NCBI GenBank assembly: GCA_000720805.1
Contig: JODI01000054.1
Span: 1-57,070 of the forward strand
Direction: 5' to 3'
DNA from: Streptomyces violaceoruber
Lineage (GTDB): Bacteria > Actinomycetota > Actinomycetes > Streptomycetales > Streptomycetaceae
DNA length: 57,070 nt
Shown piece after piece: positions 17,232 through 26,706 of the stretch (position 1 is its first letter; each line of letters starts with the position of its first letter). Below the pieces are notes generated by a model. It searched no databases. It was not told the DNA's origin and worked only from the letters and a program-made list of their open reading frames with translations. Both the position numbers and the translations under genes were made by a program.

Positions 17232-18038
17232 ATGCCCCCACTCTCTCCGCTCACCCCGCCCTCCTCACCGTCGTCCCGGGCCTCCGTCGCCACAGCGCTG
17301 CGTGCCGCCGGCTGTGTCTTCGCCGAGGACGAGGCGGAACTTCTCCTCGCCGCCGTTCGCACACCGGACGAACTGGCCGCCCTGGTGGACCGCCGGATCG
17401 CCGGCGAACCACTGGAACTCGTCCTGGGCTGGGCCGAGTTCCGCGGACTGCGCATCGCGGTGGAACCCGGGGTCTTCGTACCCCGCCGCCGTACCGAGTT
17501 CCTCGTCGAGCAGGCCCTCGCCCACGTTCCCGACGCGGGTGTCGTCGTGGACCTGTGCTGCGGATCGGGCGCCGTCGGCGCCGCCCTCGCCGCAGCGCTC
17601 GGCTCGGTCGAACTCCACGCGGCCGACATCGACCCGGCGGCGGTGCGCTGCGCCCGCCGCAACATCCTCGGCGCCGGCGGCCATATGCACACGGGCGACC
17701 TGTTCGAGGCGCTGCCCGAGGACCTGCGCGGCCGCGTGGACATCCTCGCGGCCAACGTGCCGTACGTCCCCACCGACGAGATCGGACTCCTGCCCGCCGA
17801 GGCCCGCGACCACGAGCCGCTGGTCGCGCTCGACGGCGGTCCGGACGGACTGGACCTCCTGCGCCGGGTCACGAGCGAGGCGCCCGGCTGGCTCGCGCCC
17901 GGCGGTTGCCTGCTGATCGAGACGAGCGAACGCCAGGCCCCGGCAGCCGTCGAGGCCTTCACCCGGGCCGGCCTGCGGACCTGCCCAGCCGTTTCGGAGG
18001 AGGGGTACGCCCACGTGGTGATCGGCACCAAGTCCTAG
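17232..18038 (+). CDS. PrmC-like protein N5-glutamine methyltransferase
   Basis: A 268-aa methyltransferase of the PrmC/HemK type. The substrate-helix region includes GEPLELVLGWAEFRGLRI and the VPRRRTEFLVEQAL block; motif I is VVDLCCGSGAVGAALA; the N-P-P-Y-like motif is NVPYVP. Canonical HemK proteins have NPPY for the methylated glutamine; NVPY is common in this actinomycete paralog group, so the target may be a release factor, another glutamine or something else. The start is ATG at 17232. A structured leader with a strong ribosome binding site and small ORF precedes it, hinting at translational regulation. Confidence 0.82.
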   Translation: MPPLSPLTPPSSPSSRASVATALRAAGCVFAEDEAELLLAAVRTPDELAALVDRRIAGEPLELVLGWAEFRGLRIAVEPGVFVPRRRTEFLVEQALAHVPDAGVVVDLCCGSGAVGAALAAALGSVELHAADIDPAAVRCARRNILGAGGHMHTGDLFEALPEDLRGRVDILAANVPYVPTDEIGLLPAEARDHEPLVALDGGPDGLDLLRRVTSEAPGWLAPGGCLLIETSERQAPAAVEAFTRAGLRTCPAVSEEGYAHVVIGTKS

Positions 18039-18193
18039 GTGGCCCCAGTCCTAGGGAACCCGGTCCCGGACGACCCGGTTCTGGGGAATCCGGTCCGGGT
18101 GAGCCCAATCCCTACCGGGCCCGGTTCCGGAGGGAGTCCAGGCCCTGGGAGAGGGGCGTGTGGTTCGATCCTGCGGGCGTGCCCGGCGTGGAT

Positions 18194-19120
18194 CTACTCG
18201 GCCCACTTCGGCGTCCAGGCCCCCGCGGCGCGGGCGGGCCGGGCGGCGACGAGGTGGGTGCGCAGGGCGGTGAGCGTGGGGTGCGGGTTGTCACTCCGCC
18301 AGAGCAGTGAGTGCGGGTACACCGGGGTGGGGTTCCGTACGGGAATGCGCCGCAGGCCCTGCTCCGGCGGCCAGAAGAGGCGTGTCCCCTCACCGACGAA
18401 GCTCGCCAGGGCCGGGGACTGGGCGATCGTCTCCGGGAGCGGCTCGGTGCCGAAGTCGGGGCCGGTCGTCTCGATGGTGAGCCCGAACGCGGCCGCGAGG
18501 TCGTCGTAGAACGCCGTCCATTCGGTACCCGGGACCAGTTCGGGCATCCAGATCCGGTGTCCGGCCAGCTGGTCCGGCCGGACGGCACGGGCCCCGGCCA
18601 GCACATGTGCCGGTCCGGTGACCAGGAGCAGGGGCTCGTCGTGGACCGGGACCGTCTCGATCCCGTCGGGCAGTCGCCGTGCCGGGACGGTCACGGCCCG
18701 GAAGGACGCGTCGATCGTGCCGGCCCGCACGGCGTCGACGGCGGCCGCGGCGTCGAAGAGGGTGACGACGTCGAGTTCGGTGTCGGGGTGCGCGCGGTGG
18801 AAGTCCCGCAGGAGCGCCGCCGGGGCGAGCCGGCGGCCGATGACATCCACGCGCAACGCGCGCCGACCCGGGCGTACGGAAGCCGCCGCCCGCTCCTCGG
18901 CCCGCAGGAGTTCGCGGGCGGGCGGCAGGAACGCGTGCCCGTCGACGGTGAGCCGGGCTCCGCGCGGAGTGCGCGTGAAAAGCCGTATGCCCAGCTCCTT
19001 CTCCAGCGCGGCGATCCGCTTGGAGACGGCCTGCTGAGTGATCGACAGGGTGACGGCGGCGTCCTGGAACCGGCCCGCGTCCGCGGCGGCGACGAAGGTG
19101 CGTACGGCATCGAGATCCAC
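18194..19120 (-). CDS. LysR-family transcriptional regulator
   Basis: A 308-aa LysR regulator. The N-terminal helix-turn-helix is VDLDAVRTFVAAADAGRFQD followed by SITQQAVSKRIAALEKELG. The rest is a substrate-binding-like effector domain (residues 90-295). The start is GTG at 19120, with GTG at 19129 as the alternative. It is divergent from the MFS transporter gene with a 135-bp gap, the classical layout of a LysR regulator controlling its neighbour. The effector is unknown. Confidence 0.88.
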   Translation of the reverse strand: MDLDAVRTFVAAADAGRFQDAAVTLSITQQAVSKRIAALEKELGIRLFTRTPRGARLTVDGHAFLPPARELLRAEERAAASVRPGRRALRVDVIGRRLAPAALLRDFHRAHPDTELDVVTLFDAAAAVDAVRAGTIDASFRAVTVPARRLPDGIETVPVHDEPLLLVTGPAHVLAGARAVRPDQLAGHRIWMPELVPGTEWTAFYDDLAAAFGLTIETTGPDFGTEPLPETIAQSPALASFVGEGTRLFWPPEQGLRRIPVRNPTPVYPHSLLWRSDNPHPTLTALRTHLVAARPARAAGAWTPKWAE

Positions 19121-19255
19121 GGCGGCCACCCTATGCGGCGGCGCACAACGCCCGGTTGTGGCGGACCGGCCCGGCGGTTGTTTGCCCGGCGGTCCCGCCG
19201 ACCGCTTGGATGGCGCTGGTCGGCGCGGGGTCGGCGGGAGAGAGGTGGGGCGGAC

Positions 19256-20521
19256 GTGGGGTCGCGGCGGTCGCTCGGGCGGCCCTTCGGGTGGCTGTGG
19301 GCGGCGTACGCCGTCAGCACGTTCGGTACGCGGCTCGCGTTCGACGCGTTTCCCCTGATCGCGGTGATCGTTCTGGACGCCGGGCCGACCGAGGTGGCGA
19401 CGCTGGCCGCAGCCGGGCTGGCCGTCGGGGCGGTGGCGGCGGTGCCGCTCGGCCCGTGGGTGGAGTTCCGCCGCAAGCGGCCGGTGATGGTCGCCATGGA
19501 CCTGGTCCGGTGCGCGGCCCTGACGAGCGTCCCCGCTGCCTACGCGTTCGGCGCGCTGACCCTTGGCCAGCTGCTGGTGGTGTCGGTCGTCGTCGCGGCG
19601 GCCGACATCACCTTCACCGCGGCCTCCGGCGCCTTCCTCAAGGCGCTGGTGCGAGGGGAGGATCTGCTCGTCGCGAACGGCCGGTTCGAGGCCACCGCGT
19701 GGACCGCCACCGTGCTCGGACCCCCCGCCGGCGGGGCGGCGATCGGGCTGTTCGGGCCGGTGATGACCGTGGTCGCCGATGCCGTCAGCTATCTGCTGTC
19801 CGCCGTGGGGATCCGGGCGATCGGCGGCAAGGAAACGAAGCCCGTGCGCACCGACCCACCCGAGGGTTTCCGGGTGGGCGCCCTCCTCGAAGGATGGCGG
19901 CACATCCTGGCGAGCCCCGCCCTGCGCCCGCTGTTCTTCAACACGGTCCTGGTCAACGGCCTGATCATGGCGACCTCGCCGCTGCTCGCCGTCCTGATGC
20001 TCGGCCGGCTCGGATTCACCCCCTGGCAGTACGGCCTCGCCTTCGCGGTGCCCTGTCTGGGCGGCCTGCTCGGCTCGCGTCTGGCCCGCCGGCTCGTGGC
20101 CCGGTTCGGGCAGCACCGGGTGCTGCTGACCTCGGGGGCGCTGCGCGCCTGCTGGGTGCTCTGGCTGGCCTTCGTCCGGCCCGGGACGAGCGGGCTCGTG
20201 CTGGTCATGGCGGTGGAGTTCGGGCTGATCACCTGCTGCGCCGTGTACAACCCGGTGCTCTCCACCCACCGGCTCGAGCACACCGCGACGGACCGGGTCG
20301 TGCGCACCCTCTCCGCCTGGTCGGTCACCAGCAAGCTCACCATCGCCGCGCTGACCGCCCTGTGGGGGCTGCTGGCCGGCGTCACCGGCACCAGGACCGC
20401 CCTCGCGGTCGCCGGTGTGCTGATGCTGGCGACTCCGCTGCTGCTCCCCTGGCACGACCGGGGACGCCAGGACGACCGGGACGACCGGGACGACCGGGAC
20501 ACGGTCAGCAGCTCGGCCTGA
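19256..20521 (+). CDS. MFS transporter
   Basis: A 421-aa major facilitator with about 12 membrane helices and the cytoplasmic loop EFRRKRPVMVAMDLVR between helices 2 and 3. This loop is characteristic of the MFS_3/enterobactin-exporter-like group, so drug or metabolite efflux is likely. GTG at 19256 follows a purine-rich GAGAGG. The extreme C-terminus contains a 9-bp tandem repeat giving DDRDDRDDRD (about 20469-20500), a slippage product. Divergent from a LysR gene that probably controls it. Confidence 0.85.
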   Translation: MGSRRSLGRPFGWLWAAYAVSTFGTRLAFDAFPLIAVIVLDAGPTEVATLAAAGLAVGAVAAVPLGPWVEFRRKRPVMVAMDLVRCAALTSVPAAYAFGALTLGQLLVVSVVVAAADITFTAASGAFLKALVRGEDLLVANGRFEATAWTATVLGPPAGGAAIGLFGPVMTVVADAVSYLLSAVGIRAIGGKETKPVRTDPPEGFRVGALLEGWRHILASPALRPLFFNTVLVNGLIMATSPLLAVLMLGRLGFTPWQYGLAFAVPCLGGLLGSRLARRLVARFGQHRVLLTSGALRACWVLWLAFVRPGTSGLVLVMAVEFGLITCCAVYNPVLSTHRLEHTATDRVVRTLSAWSVTSKLTIAALTALWGLLAGVTGTRTALAVAGVLMLATPLLLPWHDRGRQDDRDDRDDRDTVSSSA

Positions 20522-20533
20522 CCGACGCCGGGA

Positions 20534-21253
20534 TCAGGTCGTGGCCCCGCTGCCCGACGGGCCGGGCGCCTCCCGGTCCCGGAACTTGTGCCCGGGGAAC
20601 CGGTCGAGCCAGCTCGGGACCTTCTTCTCCCACGTGCCCGAGAGGATGTGCTGGGCGGTCCTGGTGCCGTCGGAGCGGGTGCCGACCAGGAAGGCCTTCT
20701 CGCCCTTCTTGAGGGCGTCGGCGCCCGAGCCGTCGTCGGGGAAGACCTTCACGTCCGCGCCCACGGTCCAGGTCCACGCGGCGCCGTCCTCGCTCTTGAC
20801 CGTCACGCGGTCGCCGGTCACCTTCTCGACGGTGCCCCGCTGCCAGACGCGGACCACCCACTTGCCGGAGTCGTGGTCCTTCACGGTCGACTCGCCGTGC
20901 ACTCCGATCACGCCGAGACCGAACCACGGGCCACGGCCGGGCCGGTCATCGGGCCCGCTCGGTGACGGGGAGGCCGAAGCGCTCCCGGAGGCCGACGGCA
21001 GCGCTCCGTTTCCGGAATCTCCTGAAGTGGTGGCGTAGGCGACCGTGCCGCCCAGCGCCAGAACGGCGACGGCCGCGGCCGCGGTGACGGCCCGGGCATG
21101 GGTGGAGCGCCGCTGCCACACCCCGCGCGGCCCGCCGCCCGGCGGACGCTCGGGTGCCGCCCCGCCGTGGCCCGCGAGCACCTCCCAGTCCGCGCCCTCA
21201 CCGGAGGGCGGTTCGGCACCAACCGTGTGTTCCTGGTCCGGATCGTGCGTCAC
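20534..21253 (-). CDS. membrane-anchored protein with DUF5666-like domain
   Basis: A 239-aa protein with a cytoplasmic acidic N-terminus (residues 1-50), one membrane helix (AVTAAAAVAVLALGGTVAYA) and a Ser/Pro-rich linker (SASGSASASPSPSGP). The extracytoplasmic domain has the DUF5666-type beta pattern, GTVEKVTGDRVTVKSEDGAA then LVGTRSDGTRTAQHIL, which resembles small OB/barrel repeats. Function unknown. It converges on the MFS gene with 12 bp between stops and stands alone. Confidence 0.75.
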   Translation of the reverse strand: MTHDPDQEHTVGAEPPSGEGADWEVLAGHGGAAPERPPGGGPRGVWQRRSTHARAVTAAAAVAVLALGGTVAYATTSGDSGNGALPSASGSASASPSPSGPDDRPGRGPWFGLGVIGVHGESTVKDHDSGKWVVRVWQRGTVEKVTGDRVTVKSEDGAAWTWTVGADVKVFPDDGSGADALKKGEKAFLVGTRSDGTRTAQHILSGTWEKKVPSWLDRFPGHKFRDREAPGPSGSGATT

Positions 21254-21398
21254 GGCTCACTCCCTTCGGCCCCGGCACCGCCGTACGCGATGCCCTGCCT
21301 TCCTGTGATTGTGGAATGCGACCGGTAAGAACCAGATAATCCATTCCTGTGAAACCGCCTCGCCTTTTCCAGTGTGCCCCGCACACCGGGACCGGTGG

Positions 21399-23486
21399 CT
21401 ACTCCGGCGTCTGCACCCGCGCGATCAGCAGCGCCACGTCGTCGGAGTTGTCCGGCTGGTGCAGGGTGCGCAGCAGCAGGTCGCAGACCTCCTCCAAGGG
21501 GCGGTCGGGACCGTCCAGGAGGGCCAGCAGGGCGTCGAGGCGCTCGTCGAGCGGGTGCTGCCGCGTCTCGACGAGGCCGTCGGTGTAGAACACGAGCCGG
21601 TCGCCGGGGGCGAGGTCGATGGTGGTCGTCGAGAAGGCGACCCCGCCGACGCCCAGCGGGGCACCGGTGGGCAGGTCGAGCAGCTCCGGGGGGTGTCCCG
21701 CGCGCAGCCGGGCCGGCGGCAGGTGTCCGGCGTTGGCGATCCGGCACTGCCGCAGCCGCGGATCGTGCACGGCGTACACACAGGTGGCGATGGACTGGTC
21801 CGGGCCGTCGGTGATCCGGTCGAGGTGTTCCAGGAGCCGGGCAGGATCGAGGCCGAGGGAGGCGAGGGTGTTCGTGGCGGTGCGCAGCCGGCCCATGGTC
21901 GCGGCGGCGTTGATGCCGCTGCCCATCACGTCGCCCACGACAAGCGCGGTCTTGCCGCCGTCCAGCGGGATCACGTCGAACCAGTCGCCGCCGACCTCGG
22001 CCGTCGCTCCCGCGGGCTGGTAGCGGGAGGCGACCTCCAGCCCGCCGGTCACCCTCGGATGACTGGGCAGCAGACTGCGCTGCAGAGTGAGGGCGGTGTT
22101 CCGGGCGTTCTGGTACCAGCGCGCGTTGTCGATCTGCACGGCCGCGCGGGACGCCAGCTCCCGCGCCAGCACCAGGTCGTCCTCACCGAACGGCAGGGCG
22201 TTACGGGTGCGTTTGAGGTCGAGGGCGCCCAGCACCTCGCCGCGCGCGATCAGCGGTACGGCCAGATAGGAGTGGACGCCCGCGCGCGCGAGCAGTTCGG
22301 CGGCCAGAGGGGAACGTGCTATGCGCGACAAGGCCTCGGCATCGACCTGCGGCACCAGGATGGGTTCGCCGGTGCGGACGCATTCGGTGACGAGCCGGTC
22401 GGGAGCGTACCGGGCGACCTGTCCCGGCGGGTCGGCGGCGGCGAGGGCGTCCGGGGCACGGTCCGCCTCGACGGCCAGGGCGCGGATGAGCGCGGGTTCG
22501 GCGGGGCCCAGCGTGCTGGGTCTGCCCTGGACGACCGCCTCCAGCAGGTCCACGGCGGCGATGTCGGCGAGTTCCGGCACGGCCACGTCGGCCAGCTCCT
22601 GCGCGGTGCGCTCCAGGTCCAGGGTGGTGCCGATGCGGGCGGTGGCATCGGCGACCAGTGCCAGGCGCCGCCGCGCGGCCTCCGTCTCGACGGCTGCCCG
22701 GTGCTGCTCGGTCACGTCGACGACCATGACGGCCACACCCAGCACGTTGGCGAGCGCGTCCTCCAGCCGGTACAGGGAGACCGTCCAGACGTGTTCCTCG
22801 TCCGGGTCGGCCGACGTACGGCCGACGGTGCGCTGGTCGACGACAGGCCGGCCGCTCTCCAGCACCTGGCGGGCCGCGGAGTCGATGGCGTCGACGTCGA
22901 CCTGCGGCAGCACCTCGCGCAGCCCGCGCCCGAGGTGCTTCTCGGCCGGAACACCGTTGATCCGTTCCAGCGCCGGATTGACGGAGACGAACCGCAGACC
23001 GGTGTCCAGGACGGCCAGTCCGATCGGGGACTGCGCGACCATCCGGGTCGACAGCGCCACGTCCCGTTCCAGTTCCCGCACGGTCGACTGGTCGGCGGCC
23101 AGCCCCAGGGCGTAGACGTCTCCCTGGTCGTCCAGCAGCCGCATGTTGCGGAACTCCACGAGACGGGCGCTGCCGTCCTTGCGGCGGATGGGGAAGGCCC
23201 CCGCCCAGCCCTGACCGGTGTGCATGACGTCGGCGAACAGCTTCACGACCAGGTCGAGATGGTGTTCGTGGACCATGATCCGGGCCGCGTACTCGCCCAG
23301 AGCCTCCCGCGCGGAGTAGCCGAACAGCTCCTCGGCCTGCGGGCTCCACAGCACGATCCGGCCCTCGGCGTCCAGCACCACGGAGGCCATGCCGAGCACG
23401 TCGAGCAGCCCGCTCGGCGGCAACGGGGCCCGCACCGGCTCGTCACCCTCCGGAGCGGGAATCCCGGTTGCTCCGGCTGCTTCCAT
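21399..23486 (-). CDS. PAS-PAS-GAF-SpoIIE (PP2C) serine phosphatase
   Basis: A 695-aa signalling phosphatase. Two PAS domains span residues 25-140 (MASVVLDAEGRIVLWSPQAE) and 150-265 (QSPIGLAVLDTGLRFVSVNP). A GAF domain spans about 295-460 (SYLAVPLIARGEVLGALDLK). The C-terminal SpoIIE/PP2C domain begins near 475 with LQRSLLPSHP, with metal-binding acidic residues in VGGDWFDVIPLDGGK and VVGDVMGSG and the final DNSDDVALLIAR. Such proteins dephosphorylate anti-anti-sigma factors. No kinase or anti-sigma partner is adjacent. ATG at 23486 is preferred; GTG at 23504 is in frame. Confidence 0.9.
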   Translation of the reverse strand: MEAAGATGIPAPEGDEPVRAPLPPSGLLDVLGMASVVLDAEGRIVLWSPQAEELFGYSAREALGEYAARIMVHEHHLDLVVKLFADVMHTGQGWAGAFPIRRKDGSARLVEFRNMRLLDDQGDVYALGLAADQSTVRELERDVALSTRMVAQSPIGLAVLDTGLRFVSVNPALERINGVPAEKHLGRGLREVLPQVDVDAIDSAARQVLESGRPVVDQRTVGRTSADPDEEHVWTVSLYRLEDALANVLGVAVMVVDVTEQHRAAVETEAARRRLALVADATARIGTTLDLERTAQELADVAVPELADIAAVDLLEAVVQGRPSTLGPAEPALIRALAVEADRAPDALAAADPPGQVARYAPDRLVTECVRTGEPILVPQVDAEALSRIARSPLAAELLARAGVHSYLAVPLIARGEVLGALDLKRTRNALPFGEDDLVLARELASRAAVQIDNARWYQNARNTALTLQRSLLPSHPRVTGGLEVASRYQPAGATAEVGGDWFDVIPLDGGKTALVVGDVMGSGINAAATMGRLRTATNTLASLGLDPARLLEHLDRITDGPDQSIATCVYAVHDPRLRQCRIANAGHLPPARLRAGHPPELLDLPTGAPLGVGGVAFSTTTIDLAPGDRLVFYTDGLVETRQHPLDERLDALLALLDGPDRPLEEVCDLLLRTLHQPDNSDDVALLIARVQTPE

Positions 23487-23747
23487 GCCACGCACCGCCT
23501 TCACCCGTCCTCGTGGCACGTCGTTCCCCCGTGCCGACTCCCCATGTTCTACCGCGTTCGACCGCCAACGCGACGTCGCGGTCGGCTTCTTCCACCATCC
23601 CTCAACACAGCGACGGCCGTCCGGTGAAGTCACCCGGGGGCGTGGCCGGGTCGACGACCACCGTTCGTCCATTGGTCTGTACATGACCACCTTGGCGGAC
23701 CAGACTGTCCGCCGACCACACGAAGCCCCCACCGAGGAGTCGTCTCC

Positions 23748-24623
23748 ATGCCCCTGCGTGCCCGGCACCGTCGCCGCACGGTCCTCGCCGCCCTCGTCTC
23801 CCTCACCGCCGCCACCCTGCTGTCCTCCGCCCCGCCGGCCGCCGCCGCCGACACCTGGACCGAGGTGGGCTCCGACCGGGCCGACCCGCTGACCGAGAGC
23901 CAGGGCCTCACCTCGGTCGAGGTTCCCGCCGGCGCCGCCAACCGGTACACCGGCATCGGCACCATCCCGGTCGGCCTGAGCAGCCGGGGCTGGAACCACG
24001 TGGGGGACCCCGACGCCTCGTACGACGGCCACTACATCGAGCCCTACCAGCGGGACTCCGGCACCACCAAGATGTTCCGCGTGCAGTCGCCGGGCGGCGG
24101 CTGGGCGGAGTACGTGCACACGCTCGGCCCCGGCGAGGCGCTGAACAACTCCTGGGCCGCCGTCTCGCCGGGCGGACAGTGGATGCTGTCGGGGGAGTGG
24201 GGCACCATGAACCGGCTGCTCGTCTTCCCCACCCCGGGCGTCAACCCGAGCACCTCGCCGTCGGCGAACCTGCCGCAGGCGAGCACGGTCCGGCTCGACC
24301 ACGACGTACGTGACGTCCAGGGCTGTGACTTCGTCAGCGCCACCCGGCTGCTGTGCTCCTCCGACGACCCGGCGGGCACTCTCTTCGGCATCACCAAGCC
24401 GCTGCTGCAGATCGACCTCTCCGCCGAACCGAACGGCACCTCCGACGTCACCGGCCAGGTCACCGCGCTACGGCAACTCCCGCTGCGCAGCTCCTGCTCC
24501 GGCTCCTTCGAGGCGGAGGGCATCGACTACGACCGCCGTACCGGCACCCTGCGCGTGATCGTCGTCTCGCCGGGGTTCTGTGTGCTGACGGACAGCAAGA
24601 CGTACCGCCTCACCCGGGGTTGA
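23748..24623 (+). CDS. secreted protein of unknown function
   Basis: A 291-aa protein beginning with a Tat-like or Sec signal: basic MPLRARHRRRTVLAAL, a hydrophobic core and PAAAADT at the cleavage region around residue 35. The mature part is rich in Gly, Trp and Ser with a regular beta pattern (GWNHVGDPDASYDGHYIEPY, then WMLSGEWGTMNRLLVFPTPG) reminiscent of beta-propellers, and has four Cys late in the chain that could pair outside the cell. I do not recognise the family. The start is ATG at 23748, following the near-consensus GGAG in gaggagtcgtctcc. Confidence 0.7.
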   Translation: MPLRARHRRRTVLAALVSLTAATLLSSAPPAAAADTWTEVGSDRADPLTESQGLTSVEVPAGAANRYTGIGTIPVGLSSRGWNHVGDPDASYDGHYIEPYQRDSGTTKMFRVQSPGGGWAEYVHTLGPGEALNNSWAAVSPGGQWMLSGEWGTMNRLLVFPTPGVNPSTSPSANLPQASTVRLDHDVRDVQGCDFVSATRLLCSSDDPAGTLFGITKPLLQIDLSAEPNGTSDVTGQVTALRQLPLRSSCSGSFEAEGIDYDRRTGTLRVIVVSPGFCVLTDSKTYRLTRG

Positions 24624-24812
24624 GGTTCGCAGGGGCACGGGGAACTGTCGGCGGCCGGCCTCGGAAATGAGTGTCGGCACCGATGGTGGCGGGGGTGCGG
24701 CGGATGCGAGCGTGGAAGGACCGCCGAGCCCCGGACGGAGGAGTATCCGCATCCACCCCCGTGAAGTGCAGCCCGCCAGGCCCTCGACGCCACGGAAGGC
24801 GGTGATCTGACC

Positions 24813-26060
24813 GTGGGGCATGCCGACACCCTGCTCGCGATGGGCGGCGCCTTCCTCGCCGCCGCGTTCCTCGCCCGCCTCGGCGGCCGGATCGGGCTGC
24901 CTACCATCCCGTTGTTCATGCTCGCCGGCATCCTGCTCGGCCCGCACACGCCGGGCCTGGTCCTGGTCGAGGACCCCCACGACTTCGAGATGCTCTCCGC
25001 GCTCGGGCTGGTGCTGTTGCTGTTCTACCTGGGCCTGGAGTTCCACCTGGACGACCCCAAGAACGGCGGCCGCCGCCTGCTCGCCGCGGGCGGCATCTAT
25101 CTGCTGCTGAACGTCGGTGCGGGCCTCGGCTTCGGGTTCGCGCTGGGCTGGGGGACGCGGGAGGCGCTGGTGCTCGCCGGTGTCCTCGGCATCTCCTCCT
25201 CCGCGATCGTCACCAAGATCCTCATCGACCTCGGCCGCGTCGGCCGCCCGGAGACCCGCCTGGTCCTGGGCGTGATCGTGGTCGAGGACGTCTTCCTGGC
25301 GCTGTACCTCGCCGCTCTGCAGCCGGTCATCGGCGGTGCCCAGGGCCTGGGCGAGGTGGCGCTCCAGGCGGGCAAGGCGTTCGCGTTCCTGCTGGCGCTG
25401 GCCGTCGCCGCCCGCTACGGCACCCGGGTGGTCGGGCGCCTGATCCACGTCCGCGACGACGAACTGCTCGTCATCAGCTTCCTCGGGGCGGCGGTCCTGG
25501 TCGCCGGTGTCTCCGAGGTCCTCGGGGTCGCCGACGCGATCGGCGCGTTCATGGTGGGCCTCGTCCTGGCCGGCACCCCCTCCGGGCCGCGCATCCGCAC
25601 CCTGGTGCACCCGCTGCGCGACGCCTTCGCAGCGATCTTCTTCTTCGCCTTCGGACTGTCCATCGACCCCGGCGTCATCGCCTCCGTCGCCGGCCCCGTC
25701 GCCGCGGCGACCGCCCTCACCCTCGTGATGAACGTGATCGCGGGCCTGCTCGTCGCCCGCCTCTACCGCTACGGCACCGACACCGCCGCGGACATCGCCA
25801 CGACCCTCGTGGCCCGCGGGGAATTCGCGCTGATCCTCGCCGCGATGGCCACCAGCGCGGGCCTCGACGAGCGCCTCGCCCCCTTCATCGCCGGTTACGT
25901 CCTCGTCCTCGCCGTCCTCGGTCCGGTCGCCGCCGGCCGCGCCCACCTGCTCGCCCGTGTGCTCAGGACAGCACGGGGCGGGCCGTCCCGCGCCGTGCCT
26001 CCGGAGGCCTCGGCGGGCTCGGTGCGTGAGCCGGCGGGGAGCGGGGAGCGGGTGCCTTGA
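24813..26060 (+). CDS. Kef/CPA2-type cation:proton antiporter
   Basis: A 415-aa integral membrane antiporter of the monovalent cation:proton antiporter-2 family. About 12 helices are visible, with LGLVLLLFYLGLEFHLDD, GISSSAIVTKILIDLG and the VARGEFALILAAM block near the end. The catalytic acidic region is VADAIGAFMVGLVLAG. GTG at 24813 is the start. Related Streptomyces genes often sit next to a TrkA-C regulatory protein, which is absent here. The hydrophilic C-terminal tail is Gly/Arg/Pro-rich, and its coding DNA is duplicated downstream at 26139-26260. Confidence 0.88.
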   Translation: MGHADTLLAMGGAFLAAAFLARLGGRIGLPTIPLFMLAGILLGPHTPGLVLVEDPHDFEMLSALGLVLLLFYLGLEFHLDDPKNGGRRLLAAGGIYLLLNVGAGLGFGFALGWGTREALVLAGVLGISSSAIVTKILIDLGRVGRPETRLVLGVIVVEDVFLALYLAALQPVIGGAQGLGEVALQAGKAFAFLLALAVAARYGTRVVGRLIHVRDDELLVISFLGAAVLVAGVSEVLGVADAIGAFMVGLVLAGTPSGPRIRTLVHPLRDAFAAIFFFAFGLSIDPGVIASVAGPVAAATALTLVMNVIAGLLVARLYRYGTDTAADIATTLVARGEFALILAAMATSAGLDERLAPFIAGYVLVLAVLGPVAAGRAHLLARVLRTARGGPSRAVPPEASAGSVREPAGSGERVP

Positions 26061-26260
26061 GCCTGGGGCGGGTCGTGTGACGGGCGGCGCCGGCGGCGGA
26101 CGGGTGGATCGGGGGCAGGGAACCGGCTCGGGTGGCTGCGCCCACCTGCTCGCCCGTGTGCTGACGACAACACGGCGTGGGCTGTCCCGCGCCGTGCCTC
26201 CGGAGGCCCGGCGGGCCCGTTCGCGTGAACCGGTGTGGACCGGGGGGCAGGTTCCGTGAC
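25947..26260. repeat. imperfect direct repeat of the antiporter gene's 3' end
   Basis: The last ~115 bp of the antiporter gene (about 25947-26060, from cgcccacctgctcgcccgtg) recur about 190-200 bp downstream at about 26139-26260. The two copies share long identical blocks, for example gtcccgcgccgtgcctccgg. The second copy is diverged and lacks the rest of the gene, so it is a tail duplication or the relic of a lost tandem paralog. The spacer 26061-26138 and sequence to 26295 hold no gene. Confidence 0.8.
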
Positions 26261-26295
26261 TTCGCGGAGGGTCGGGCAGGGTCGGCGGGCGGGGG

Positions 26296-26520
26296 CTATT
26301 CGCTCCCGTTGCCGTTCCAGTCGTAGGGCCCGCCGCCGCGCCACTCGATCAGCGTGGGATCGTCGACGGCCGTGTCCTGCGCGGGCAGGCCCGCCTGGTG
26401 CAGGAACTCCAGCACGTCGAAGAGGCTGTACGCGATGCCCGCGGGCTCACCGCGAACCGTCACCCGCCGTCCACCGTCCGGCGAGGGTGCGAGCACGACC
26501 ACGGGCGGATCCTCGTCCAT
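26296..26520 (-). CDS. small conserved-looking protein of unknown function
   Basis: A 74-aa acidic protein (MDEDPPVVVLAPSPDGGRRV, then YSLFDVLEFLHQAG and IEWRGGGPYDWNGN). Codon use is typical of the genome, and ATG at 26520 is at the natural start of the sequence. The compact alpha/beta pattern without signal or membrane segment suggests a small cytosolic protein. No family recognised. It is divergent from the 122-aa gene at 26707. Confidence 0.6.
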   Translation of the reverse strand: MDEDPPVVVLAPSPDGGRRVTVRGEPAGIAYSLFDVLEFLHQAGLPAQDTAVDDPTLIEWRGGGPYDWNGNGSE

Positions 26521-26706
26521 AGGACCACCATGCGCCGAGACGGGCCGTCACGCAGCTCTGCGGACGCCGATCCAGGAGGACACCCGCCCCCGGACGGGTT
26601 CGGCTGCGCCGGTAGTGCTCCGCCGGAGCTGGTGGTTTTCTGGGGGTGGGACGGTCGCGCGGAACGTCCGTGGACCGTCCCGTGGTCCACGAGAGGAGCG
26701 ATCACG

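Noticed and set aside
18311..19255. Long plus-strand extension in front of the MFS gene
   Set aside because: It is antisense to the LysR gene, and the MFS homology begins only at 19256 behind a purine-rich element.
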